Below, one piece after another: positions 35,569 through 43,463 of a DNA stretch of 64,000 bases. Each line of letters opens with the position of its first letter. Position 1 is the stretch's first letter. The stretch comes from Bdellovibrio sp. qaytius (GTDB taxonomy: Bacteria > Bdellovibrionota > Bdellovibrionia > Bdellovibrionales > Bdellovibrionaceae): assembly GCA_004011035.1 (NCBI GenBank), contig CP025734.1, positions 1,014,001 to 1,078,000 of the forward strand, in the 5' to 3' direction. A model generated the notes under the pieces. It saw only the letters and a program-made list of their open reading frames with translations, ran no database searches and was not told the origin of the DNA. The position numbers and the translations under genes were made by a program.

Positions 35569-36126
35569 CATTGTCTGTGGAATTTTCACTAACTGGCTTA
35601 CATCAAAACCTTGATCGGCGATTTTAATTTTTAAAGTATTGTAGACGTCATCTTCTAAGGTTGGATTTCTGGCTAATATCCATACGTGTTCACGATTGGG
35701 CATACCGACAACTGCATATGAATAATCATGAGCCAGATCCATAATCACGTACGGAAACTTCACCGTGTGATAAAGCTGTGTGCGCCATTCAGCGTTGGTT
35801 TTTTCATTATGAATAAAAGCAACTTGTTGAATCTGAATAAGCTCGCCATCGAAGTTATCTTTATTGTAAGTAAAATTAACGTCGATATGGTTTTTGTCTT
35901 TGTTCCAGGTGTAGGTTTCAATGGCGTTATGTGCGCCTGTTTCTAAAAATGTTGGAATGTTCGCAATCACGTACCACGATCCCATATATTTTTGTATATT
36001 CACTTTTTTAGCAGTTTTTAGAGGGCCGAATTCTTTTTCTATTTTACTTTTAGAAAGGAGCTTCCAGGCAGCAGCTAAGATGATAGGTACAAAAAGCGCA
36101 TTTCTCATTAAATGTGAACTATTCAT
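35557..36126 (-). CDS. Lipocalin (Blc-like)
   Basis: A small lipid-binding beta-barrel. The lipocalin first motif YMGSWYVIANIP is near residues 48-59. ETYTWNKDKNHIDVNFTY follows, then the second motif region (YSYAVVGMPNREHVWILAR), as in bacterial Blc. A hydrophobic N-terminus (residues 9-22) could be a signal anchor; there is no lipobox Cys, unlike E. coli Blc. AAGGAAA precedes the ATG. It converges with the AsmA-like gene with a 12-base overlap. Membrane repair or lipid transport is the usual suggestion for this family. Confidence 0.87.
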   Translation of the reverse strand: MNSSHLMRNALFVPIILAAAWKLLSKSKIEKEFGPLKTAKKVNIQKYMGSWYVIANIPTFLETGAHNAIETYTWNKDKNHIDVNFTYNKDNFDGELIQIQQVAFIHNEKTNAEWRTQLYHTVKFPYVIMDLAHDYSYAVVGMPNREHVWILARNPTLEDDVYNTLKIKIADQGFDVSQLVKIPQTMLKH

Positions 36127-36380
36127 ATTATTTCCTTAATGCCCCAGCGACGGGGCGAAAATTCTTTCATGTGCGAGCTGGAATTTAATAAAATCACTTT
36201 TTAGACAAGGTGCAATTTGTATGTCACAGACCCACATTGGAACTCTCATGTAACCAGAGCAAATATAACTAAGTCCGAAATGGAACTGGTGAGATAAATT
36301 CTTCCTTGTTCAGAAATTGACCGCGAAAAAAATGGACTCTGACTGTGCGGGTGAACTAAATAGTGCTCATCGGAGAATTT

Positions 36381-36920
36381 ATGAAACACTTATTAATGAT
36401 CATCGCAGTTGTTGGTTTAGTACAAACAGTTAAAGCTGCTGAATGGCAGAATCTTTCAGAAAATTTAACTTTAGTTCAAGAAGACTTAAATCAAGACATT
36501 TATAAATTTCAAAATAAAATTATTCATTTTTCGATGTCTAAAAACAGAGAAAAAGCTCAATTGCAGATTTCAAATAATATCTGCCCTAAAGTTGTTGGCG
36601 GGTTTTCTTGTATGGCCATACCAGCCGTGATTTTAAATGCCACGTTCACACTTAAGCATGTTGAAACTGATGGTTGTGGTATTGAAACATATATTAGTAA
36701 CAATCTTGAAGTGGGAAGTCGTTGGATGCAAAATCAACGTCGTTTTGCACAAATTCGCGTAAAAGATTTTTCTAAATCAATTTGCGAAATGGTTTATCCA
36801 GCAGACGTGCAAGTTGAATTAAAAGATACAGCTTTAGATTCTCAAGAGAACAAAGCAGAAACGCACTATTCATCATTATTATTTAATTTTTTAAAAGAAA
36901 TTGATCCTGTAGCTCAATAG
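36381..36920 (+). CDS. Exported protein of unknown function
   Basis: A protein of about 179 residues with a signal peptide (MKHLLMIIAVVG, ending near VKAA). The mature part has four Cys (CPKVVGGFSC and two later ones) and mixed beta character. The family is not recognised. The ATG at 36381 is preceded by GGAGA at good spacing; a GTG at 36363 in the same frame was rejected. A strong terminator follows shortly after the stop. The region 36127-36380 upstream contains no other gene. Confidence 0.78.
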   Translation: MKHLLMIIAVVGLVQTVKAAEWQNLSENLTLVQEDLNQDIYKFQNKIIHFSMSKNREKAQLQISNNICPKVVGGFSCMAIPAVILNATFTLKHVETDGCGIETYISNNLEVGSRWMQNQRRFAQIRVKDFSKSICEMVYPADVQVELKDTALDSQENKAETHYSSLLFNFLKEIDPVAQ

Positions 36921-36952
36921 TTTTTTGTTGTTTGAGTTACGGTGATAAATCT

Positions 36953-36980
36953 AAAAGAGGCGACTTAGGTCGCCTCTTTT
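36953..36980. terminator. Bidirectional intrinsic terminator
   Basis: Inverted repeat AAAAGAGGCGAC/GTCGCCTCTTTT with a 4-base loop and a long T run on the plus strand. It ends the exported-protein gene, and its A flank allows it to end glnN from the other side. Confidence 0.9.
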
Positions 36981-36994
36981 TTTTGGAATGCAGA

Positions 36995-39238
36995 CTACGC
37001 TAAAGTATTTGCTAATAACATTTCGCGGTACTTAGGAAGTGGCCAGAATTCATCAGATACGATTAATTCAGCTTCATCACAAGCAGCACGTAATTTAAAG
37101 CTTAATGGTTGTAAGCTATCAACGATATCACGCATACGCTTTTCTTCGTCGTGTGATTTTTTTGATTTCTCAACTAACGCTTTCATTTTTTCTAACTCAG
37201 TTAATACGCGAGCTAAAACGCCATCTAAAGTATTCATGCGTGTTTCATGTAACTTAGCTGTTGTTTTTGACGGAATCGCGGCATGAGCTGCTGCTAGCGC
37301 TGCAAATTGTTTTTCAATGGCAGGCACAACATAAGTCTCAGCTAATTCGATCAAAGTTAAATGCTCGATATCTAAAGTTTTAACATAACGTTCAACAGCG
37401 ATATGGTAACGTGAATTGATCTCTTCTTGCGATAATACATTCGTATCAACTAAGAATTGAGTTTTCTTTTTATCTTTAAACATTTCTAAAGCAGCCGGCG
37501 TTGTGTTTAAGATCGGAAGACCACGTTTTTTAGCTTCAGCTTTCCATTCGTCAGAATAACCATTGCCGCTGAAACGAATGTTCTTAGTTTCTTTAACAAC
37601 TTGACGAACTAATTCCATAACAGCTTCGTCGCGTTTTTTCTTTTTCAATAAATCTTTTAAGCGCGCAGAACACTCTTTAAAAGAGTTTGCTACAGCAGCA
37701 TTTAAGATCGACATAGGTACAGCTACGTTTTGTGTAGAACCCACGGCGCGAAATTCAAATTTATTTCCAGTGAATGCAAACGGAGACGTGCGGTTACGAT
37801 CAGTGTAATCTTTTGAAACCGTTGGAATTTTATTAACGCCTAAATCAATGATCGACTGTTCAGTGGCTTTTAAAACTTTACCAGCTTCAATTGTGTTTAA
37901 GATATCTTCTAATAGACTTCCTAAGAAGGCAGAGATGATCGCTGGAGGGGCTTCGTTGGCTCCTAAGCGGTGATCATTACCAGGTGATGCAATCGCAGCA
38001 CGTAAGATGGCTGCATTGTCGTGAACAGCTTTTAGAATCACAGCTAAACACGCTAAGAAGCGTAAGTTTTGGTGAGGAGTGTTTCCTGGTTCAAGTAGGT
38101 TTTCACCTTTGTCGTTAGCCATAGACCAGTTGTTGTGTTTTCCTGATCCGTTCACGCCTGCGAAGGGTTTTTCGTGAAGTAAGCACACTAAACCGTGTTT
38201 TAAAGCTGTGCGTTTTAAAACTTCCATCGTTAATAAGTTGTGATCTGAAGCGATGTTCATATCTTCAAAGATCGGAGCTAATTCGAATTGGCTTGGTGCC
38301 ACTTCGTTATGACGAGTTTTAATAGGTACGCCTAATTTGTATAATTCAAATTCACACTCTTGCATGTACTGAGTAATGCGAGAAGGAATCGCTCCGAAAT
38401 AGTGATCTTCCATTTGTTGACCACGCGCTGCTGCTGAACCAACTAAAGTGCGACCAGTCATGATTAAATCAGGACGTAATGCGACGAAGTTTTTATCAAC
38501 TAAGAAATACTCTTGTTCGGCACCTAATGTTGTTGAAATCTTTTTAACATCGACATCGCCTAACAATTTTAAAAATTCACAACCGGCAGTTGAGATTGAT
38601 TCAATTGAACGTAATAGGGGAGTTTTGTTATCTAAGGCTTGACCGTGGTAACCGAAAAACACTGTAGGAATACATAATGTTTTACCGTTGCCTTCTTCTA
38701 AAATAAATAACGGAGATGATGGATCCCAAGCCGTGTAACCGCGCGCTTCAAAAGTTGAACGCATTCCACCTGATGGAAACGATGAAGCATCTGGTTCACC
38801 TTGAATTAATTGTGAGCCTGTGAATCTTTCGATCACGCGCAATTCAGAGTGGTTTGAATGTTGAATAGTGATAAAGGCATCGTGCTTTTCAGCAGTTGAT
38901 CCCGTCATTGGTTGAAACCAGTGACAATAATGAGTAACACCTTTTGTGATAGCCCATTCTTTCATTGCAGAAGCAATCGCTTCAGCAGTTTCTTTAGGAA
39001 GTTTTTTACCTTGATCTAAAGTTTTAATTAAATTGTTGTAAGCATCTTTAGGAAGCTTTTCACGCATCTGCGCAAGACCGAAAGTTGAACAGCCAAAGTA
39101 TTCAGAAATCGGAGATTCTTTACCGAACTGATCTTTGATTTTTGTGATCGAAGTTGTTTTCGTTTCGATAGCGGCTTTAAAAGCGCCATGACGTGCGTTT
39201 GCAGCAGTAGACGCTGCAGGCTCATTAGATGAGTGCAT
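36995..39238 (-). CDS. glnN: Glutamine synthetase type III
   Basis: It makes glutamine from glutamate, ammonia and ATP. This is the long GSIII form (about 747 residues, against about 450 for GSI). Typical signs are SEYFGCSTFGLAQMREKLP near the N-terminus, FPSGGMRSTFEARGYTAWD, TLGAEQEYFLVD, KTRHNEVAPSQFELAP, the HEKPFAGVNGSGKHNNWS loop, and DRNRTSPFAFTGNKFEFR. The start at 39238 (MHSSNEP) was chosen because AGGAGC lies 5 bases upstream; the longer frame adds seven residues without a ribosome site. No nitrogen regulator is adjacent. Confidence 0.96.
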   Translation of the reverse strand: MHSSNEPAASTAANARHGAFKAAIETKTTSITKIKDQFGKESPISEYFGCSTFGLAQMREKLPKDAYNNLIKTLDQGKKLPKETAEAIASAMKEWAITKGVTHYCHWFQPMTGSTAEKHDAFITIQHSNHSELRVIERFTGSQLIQGEPDASSFPSGGMRSTFEARGYTAWDPSSPLFILEEGNGKTLCIPTVFFGYHGQALDNKTPLLRSIESISTAGCEFLKLLGDVDVKKISTTLGAEQEYFLVDKNFVALRPDLIMTGRTLVGSAAARGQQMEDHYFGAIPSRITQYMQECEFELYKLGVPIKTRHNEVAPSQFELAPIFEDMNIASDHNLLTMEVLKRTALKHGLVCLLHEKPFAGVNGSGKHNNWSMANDKGENLLEPGNTPHQNLRFLACLAVILKAVHDNAAILRAAIASPGNDHRLGANEAPPAIISAFLGSLLEDILNTIEAGKVLKATEQSIIDLGVNKIPTVSKDYTDRNRTSPFAFTGNKFEFRAVGSTQNVAVPMSILNAAVANSFKECSARLKDLLKKKKRDEAVMELVRQVVKETKNIRFSGNGYSDEWKAEAKKRGLPILNTTPAALEMFKDKKKTQFLVDTNVLSQEEINSRYHIAVERYVKTLDIEHLTLIELAETYVVPAIEKQFAALAAAHAAIPSKTTAKLHETRMNTLDGVLARVLTELEKMKALVEKSKKSHDEEKRMRDIVDSLQPLSFKLRAACDEAELIVSDEFWPLPKYREMLLANTLA

Positions 39239-39351
39239 AATAGCTCCTAATATTCTCAAAGAATCGAAACTCTTTGAAGTTAAGTTTTAAGGGATAGCTT
39301 GCAGAAATATAAATCTTTGCAAATCAATCCACGAATATTAGGCTAACGTGG

Positions 39352-39372
39352 CCCCTTGGAGTTCGCAAGGGG
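39352..39372. terminator. Hairpin downstream of the DUF4156 gene
   Basis: A 7-base stem, CCCCTTG/CAAGGGG, with a 7-base loop. It lies about 40 bases past the DUF4156 stop (minus strand) and upstream of glnN. There is no T run, so termination activity is uncertain. Confidence 0.35.
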
Positions 39373-39412
39373 ATGTTTAAATAATTTAAGGCGTTAGACT
39401 GGCCGTCGGCGA

Positions 39413-39745
39413 TTAGTTGGCTGCGACTTTAGGGCACTTATAGGCTACGCCGGCTGCATGGCCGCCGAAAAATCCACCTTCGGCCAACGTCCACATGACA
39501 TGAGTCGCGCCCATGTTGGCCGCATCATTGATGGCTTGGTTTTTAGCGTAGCTTTTGCCAGCTTCTTGCATGAAAAGCCCGCCGTAAGACGAAGTACCTG
39601 TAACTTGACCCAAAGTTTTGCAGTCTTTAACTTGGTTTTTTTCGTTTTCATTCACTTGAACGATGTGAGCGGCCTCATGAGTAATAGCCGTAGCGCAACC
39701 AGATAAAGTTAAAGCAAGGCCAGCGAACAACATAATTTTTTTCAT
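39413..39745 (-). CDS. DUF4156 lipoprotein
   Basis: A 110-residue protein with a lipoprotein signal: the lipobox LSGC at residues 14-17 follows a short hydrophobic stretch, so Cys17 is the likely lipid anchor. The mature part has the DUF4156 pattern: VKDCKTLGQVTG near residue 40, followed by AKNQAINDAANMGATHVMW and a Gly-rich segment ending in AYKCP. The two remaining Cys probably form a disulfide. Family function is unknown. It is followed on the same strand by the CinA-like gene at 40909, which is upstream in reading direction. Confidence 0.88.
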   Translation of the reverse strand: MKKIMLFAGLALTLSGCATAITHEAAHIVQVNENEKNQVKDCKTLGQVTGTSSYGGLFMQEAGKSYAKNQAINDAANMGATHVMWTLAEGGFFGGHAAGVAYKCPKVAAN

Positions 39746-39769
39746 TTGTAATCCTTTACGTGTGAAAAA

Positions 39770-40909
39770 TTATTTTAAATGTTTAACAAAAGTGATCAAG
39801 GCCATTTCTGCAAAGTACTGCTTTCGTCGCTCGATCATTAGCGGGGAGTTCGAAGTGGCAGTCAGTTCTTGAGTAAAGCTCTGGCCATTAAAGCTTCCCA
39901 TCACAACAGCATGTTCTAGATTATCGTCTTGGGGAAATAGAGCCAGAAAATTATCTTCGTGCGAGAAAAAATCAGTGTCCAGTGGTTCAAGTGATTGCTT
40001 CCACATCCAGTTTTTATATTTTTTTAATTCGCCAGATAGGCGATGATTTAAAAAACCACCTGTTACGAAATCATAGAATGCAAATTCTGAATGAGCTGTT
40101 AACTGAGAAAAGGCCTGTGTGATATCGCTAAAGTTTTTTAAGGCTGTGATGTTTTCTAAAGCGGTATCAATTTTTTCTACGATAGTTTTAGCTAAGTTTT
40201 CTTGAGATTTGTAATATGAAAATTTAACTTCAACGTAAGGTAAATGAACACGGTAACCTAAATCAAATTTTAGATCAGGCCAACGACCTTCTAAGCAAGG
40301 CTCAGTCAGGGCAGCTACTTCTGATTCAGGAGTTCCTAAGGTATCCCAAGATTTTGTGATTTTTTTATCGAACAACTGTGTTTCAACAAATAACCATTTC
40401 GCAATCGATTCATTCCAGATCGCTTCAATTTCTTTTGGCGGGCCGGGTAAAATAAAAACATCTTTTACGCCGTACTTAGTTTCAACTTCCATTTGAAAGC
40501 CGTGAGCTGTGCCTTGTGAATTATTTAAAATCACAGCGCCTTCAGGAAAATAGCATTGTTGTTTTTGAATATCTTTAACGACTAGATTTCGGCTGGTCAT
40601 TCTAACTTGCACTGACTGCCAAGATTTTTCATCAAACTTTAAATCTTTTTTAGACCACTCAGAAATTAAGTCGCGCGTAAAGTCATCACTCGTGGGCCCA
40701 AGGCCTCCGGTGACAAAAATATATTTAGAATTTTGCGCACAAAAATCTAAAGCATTTAGAATTGCAGGGCGGTCATCAGGCACAGTCAATTGCAGAGCAG
40801 TTTCTAGGCCGAAAGGAATAAGTTTGTCTGAAATCCAAGAGGCGTTCTTATTAACGATCTGACCTGTGGTTAATTCAGTGCCAACGCCTAAAATAGTGGC
40901 TTTTTTCAT
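39770..40909 (-). CDS. CinA-like protein with degenerate C-terminal domain
   Basis: The N-terminal half (residues 1-170) is a clear MoCF/CinA domain: ILGVGTELTTGQIVNKNA, VTGGLGPTSDDFTRD near residue 58, and a later ILPGPPKEIEAIW. The C-terminal part is in the position of the CinA nicotinamide-nucleotide amidase domain. The usual AESCTGG motif reads FYDFVTGG, and the following Ser/Lys segment is not seen, so amidase activity is doubtful. The start at 40909 has AAGGA upstream; the longer frame runs over the divergent acyl-CoA dehydrogenase and was rejected. The length is 379 residues. Confidence 0.82.
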   Translation of the reverse strand: MKKATILGVGTELTTGQIVNKNASWISDKLIPFGLETALQLTVPDDRPAILNALDFCAQNSKYIFVTGGLGPTSDDFTRDLISEWSKKDLKFDEKSWQSVQVRMTSRNLVVKDIQKQQCYFPEGAVILNNSQGTAHGFQMEVETKYGVKDVFILPGPPKEIEAIWNESIAKWLFVETQLFDKKITKSWDTLGTPESEVAALTEPCLEGRWPDLKFDLGYRVHLPYVEVKFSYYKSQENLAKTIVEKIDTALENITALKNFSDITQAFSQLTAHSEFAFYDFVTGGFLNHRLSGELKKYKNWMWKQSLEPLDTDFFSHEDNFLALFPQDDNLEHAVVMGSFNGQSFTQELTATSNSPLMIERRKQYFAEMALITFVKHLK

Positions 40910-40924
40910 AGTGAAATCCTTATT

Positions 40925-40954
40925 TTGACCTTTATCAAGCCTGATACTTATTAT
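40925..40954 (+). promoter_or_regulatory. Candidate sigma70 promoter of acyl-CoA dehydrogenase
   Basis: TTGACC at 40925-40930, an 18-base spacer and TATTAT at 40949-40954, each matching the consensus at five of six positions. The start codon is about 40 bases further on, with a GAGG ribosome site. Confidence 0.7.
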
Positions 40955-40997
40955 ACAGTCAAGCCATTCAAAAATAGACCCCGAGGACACAACACAT

Positions 40998-42197
40998 ATG
41001 AACACTGTTGATTTAAAAACTTTCGATTTAGCTAATCCTACTGAAACGCACCAAATGTTGCGCGACACTTTAAAATCTTTTGTAACTGCTGAAGTTGAAC
41101 CACAAGCCCACGAGCATGATAAAAAAGAAAAATTCAATTTACCACTTTTTAGAAAATTAGGTGAATTAGGTTTATTAGGCTTAACAGTGCCTGAACAATA
41201 CGGTGGTTCTGGTTTAGATGCGACAGCAGTTGTTTTAGTTCATGAAGAATTATCTGCAAGTGATCCTGGTTTTGCTTTAGCATACCTTGCGCATGCTTTA
41301 CTTTGCGTAAACAATTTAGCTGTTAATGGTTCTGAAGCACAAAAAAATAAATATTTACCAAAACTTTGTTCAGGTGAACATGTTGGTGCGATGGCCATGT
41401 CTGAACCTGATTTCGGTACAGATGTTATGGGTATGCAAACGACGGCTACTAAAAAAGGCGACAAGTACGTTCTTAACGGCCGTAAAATGTGGATCACAAA
41501 TGGCGCTATCGATGATAACCGCACATCATGTGACATGGTTTGGGTTTACGCTAAGACCGGCGAAAAAAATGGCCGTGCACAATTATCAACTTTCATCGTT
41601 GAAAAAGGTGATGCCGGTTTTATGGTTGGTCAAAAAATTCAAGATAAACTTGGAATGCGCGCTTCAAACACAGCTGAATTAGTTTTTGAAAATTGTGAAA
41701 TTCCTGCAGATCGCCTTGTGGGTCACGAAGGTGATTCAATGTTACACATGATGCGCAATCTTGAATTAGAGCGCATTGGCTTAGCGGCAATGTCTTTAGG
41801 TATTGCACGTCGCTCAATTGAAATTATGAATAAGTACGCCTCTGACCGTAAAGCTTTCGGTAAGCCTTTAAACTTTTACGGCCAAATTCAAAAATACGTT
41901 GCTGATTCTTACGCTGAATACAAAGCAAGTTCTGCTTACGTGTATGATACAGCTCGCAAACACGATCTTCATAAAGAGGGTAACCGTTTAGATTCTGACG
42001 GCGTAAAATTAGTAGCTACAACAATGGCTAAAAATGTTTCTGATCGCGCGATTCAAGTTCTTGGTGGATTTGGTTACGTGGGCGAATACGTTGTTGAGCG
42101 CTTATGGAGAGATTCTAAATTATTAGAAATCGGTGGCGGTACTTTAGAAGCGCACCAAAAAAATATCACACGCGATTTATCTCGTTTAGGTTTTTAG
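40998..42197 (+). CDS. Acyl-CoA dehydrogenase (isovaleryl-CoA type)
   Basis: An FAD enzyme that introduces a 2,3 double bond into acyl-CoA in fatty-acid or branched-chain amino-acid breakdown. Visible family blocks are GLLGLTVPEQYGGSGLDAT, MAMSEPDFGTDVMGMQT, KMWITNGAI, RKAFGKPLNFYGQIQ and LGGFGYVGEYVVERLWRD. The C-terminal IYEGT of most family members is IGGGT, so the usual catalytic Glu is missing. Instead a Glu in LELERIGLAAMSLG occupies the place used by isovaleryl-CoA dehydrogenase. This points to branched or short acyl chains. A good promoter precedes it, and the TrmH-type gene follows after one base. Confidence 0.93.
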   Translation: MNTVDLKTFDLANPTETHQMLRDTLKSFVTAEVEPQAHEHDKKEKFNLPLFRKLGELGLLGLTVPEQYGGSGLDATAVVLVHEELSASDPGFALAYLAHALLCVNNLAVNGSEAQKNKYLPKLCSGEHVGAMAMSEPDFGTDVMGMQTTATKKGDKYVLNGRKMWITNGAIDDNRTSCDMVWVYAKTGEKNGRAQLSTFIVEKGDAGFMVGQKIQDKLGMRASNTAELVFENCEIPADRLVGHEGDSMLHMMRNLELERIGLAAMSLGIARRSIEIMNKYASDRKAFGKPLNFYGQIQKYVADSYAEYKASSAYVYDTARKHDLHKEGNRLDSDGVKLVATTMAKNVSDRAIQVLGGFGYVGEYVVERLWRDSKLLEIGGGTLEAHQKNITRDLSRLGF

Positions 42198-42198
42198 T

Positions 42199-42906
42199 TT
42201 GTCGCCGAACATCTTTCCCCTTAAATCAGAACTTGAATACTCAACTGGTAAATTTGCTCCAGTTGATATGATCATGGAAAAAATCTGGCCGTTGTTAACT
42301 CCAGAGCGTCAAAGAAAAATCGAAGCGGCTGCTTCAAAGCGCTGCTTTTCGATTCCTGTAGTTTTAGAAAGTATTTATGACCGCGGAAATATCTCGGCAG
42401 TTATGCGTACTGCAGAAGGCTTGGGCTTTTCTAATTTTCACATTATTGAAACCAGCGAGAAGTTTAAAAATTCTCAGCGAGTCACTCAAGGTGCTGATAA
42501 ATGGGTTGAAGCTAAAAAGTGGAAGAACTCAACTGAAGCCATTAAGTATTTTAAAGATAATAAAATTCGTCTTTGTGTAACTTCATTAGAAGCAGCTAAG
42601 CCACTTCATGAAGTTGATTTCTCAACACCTTTAGCTTTGGTGCTGGGTAATGAAAAAGATGGCGTTTCTAAAGAAATGTTAGAGGCTGCTGACGAACGTG
42701 TGATTATTCCTATGCCTGGATTCGTTCAAAGTTTTAATATTTCCGTAGCAGGGGCGTTGTGCCTGTATCAGATCTATCAAAGTCGCCTACATAGTTTAGG
42801 TAAGTGCGAAGACGTGACGCCAGAGCAGATCTCGATTTTAAAGGCTTCTTATGCCTTAAGAACCCTAGATTCAGCTGAAGACATCCTTAAGCAGGCCCTT
42901 AAATAG
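42199..42906 (+). CDS. TrmH-family (SpoU) RNA ribose methyltransferase
   Basis: A SPOUT-class 2'-O-methyltransferase of 235 residues, probably acting on tRNA (Gm18 type). The three SpoU motifs are visible: RGNISAVMRTAEGLGF near residue 62, LALVLGNEKDGVS near 144, and IIPMPGFVQSFNISVAGAL near 169. A short N-terminal helical extension of about 45 residues precedes the catalytic fold. The start is TTG one base after the acyl-CoA dehydrogenase stop, so it relies on that transcript. The exact RNA target is not known from sequence. Confidence 0.9.
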   Translation: MSPNIFPLKSELEYSTGKFAPVDMIMEKIWPLLTPERQRKIEAAASKRCFSIPVVLESIYDRGNISAVMRTAEGLGFSNFHIIETSEKFKNSQRVTQGADKWVEAKKWKNSTEAIKYFKDNKIRLCVTSLEAAKPLHEVDFSTPLALVLGNEKDGVSKEMLEAADERVIIPMPGFVQSFNISVAGALCLYQIYQSRLHSLGKCEDVTPEQISILKASYALRTLDSAEDILKQALK

Positions 42907-43034
42907 GCTGACTAACTATCAGTCACTCATGTAATTCTCTGTGTTAAAATCTGTCTTGTCAGAATCCTAATATTGAATTCGCGAAACTCGTGTTACAAAC
43001 TGTTTCCGCTAATTAACAAATCATAGGAGACATT

Positions 43035-43460
43035 ATGAAAAACACTTTAGCTGTATTGATCGCAACAATCGCAACCGTTTCAGCTTCTGCAGACAGACTT
43101 TGCATGGACATGAAACTTTCTTCATTAACTAAAGCGGGCCTTTCTTGCCCAGCAGTGACTGAAGCTTGTGTGAAAGACTACAATGCATCTGAAACTACGG
43201 CGAAATCGTTAATTTTAAAAAGTTCTGACGAAGGTACAATCAGAATTAAGTTCGATTCTTACATTGCAACACGTGAATGTGATGCTCATGACACTTGTTA
43301 TGGTCTTGCTTTTGATGATAAAGAAAATTCAGCTAACTTAACTTATAAAAATATCGGCAATTCGAACTCTGGTAAATTCGACGGTTTAAGACTTTACACA
43401 GGTGATAAAAGAAATTCGATCTTATCTGAAGACGTATGTCTTTATGATGTAGTTCAGTAA
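43035..43460 (+). CDS. Small exported protein of unknown function
   Basis: A 141-residue protein with a signal peptide ending near SASA (residues 1-19). The mature part has seven Cys, enough for three disulfides, and a beta-rich C-terminal half (FDGLRLYTGDKR). No family recognised. TAGGAGA lies 5 bases before the ATG. It converges with the pseudouridine synthase fusion, and the stops are 3 bases apart. Codon choice looks like that of well-expressed neighbours. Function unknown. Confidence 0.8.
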   Translation: MKNTLAVLIATIATVSASADRLCMDMKLSSLTKAGLSCPAVTEACVKDYNASETTAKSLILKSSDEGTIRIKFDSYIATRECDAHDTCYGLAFDDKENSANLTYKNIGNSNSGKFDGLRLYTGDKRNSILSEDVCLYDVVQ

Positions 43461-43463
43461 TAA

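Noticed and set aside
40910-41137. 76-residue N-terminal extension of the CinA-like protein
   Set aside because: It overlaps the promoter and start of the divergent acyl-CoA dehydrogenase. The ATG at 40909 has AAGGA and matches the CinA N-terminus.
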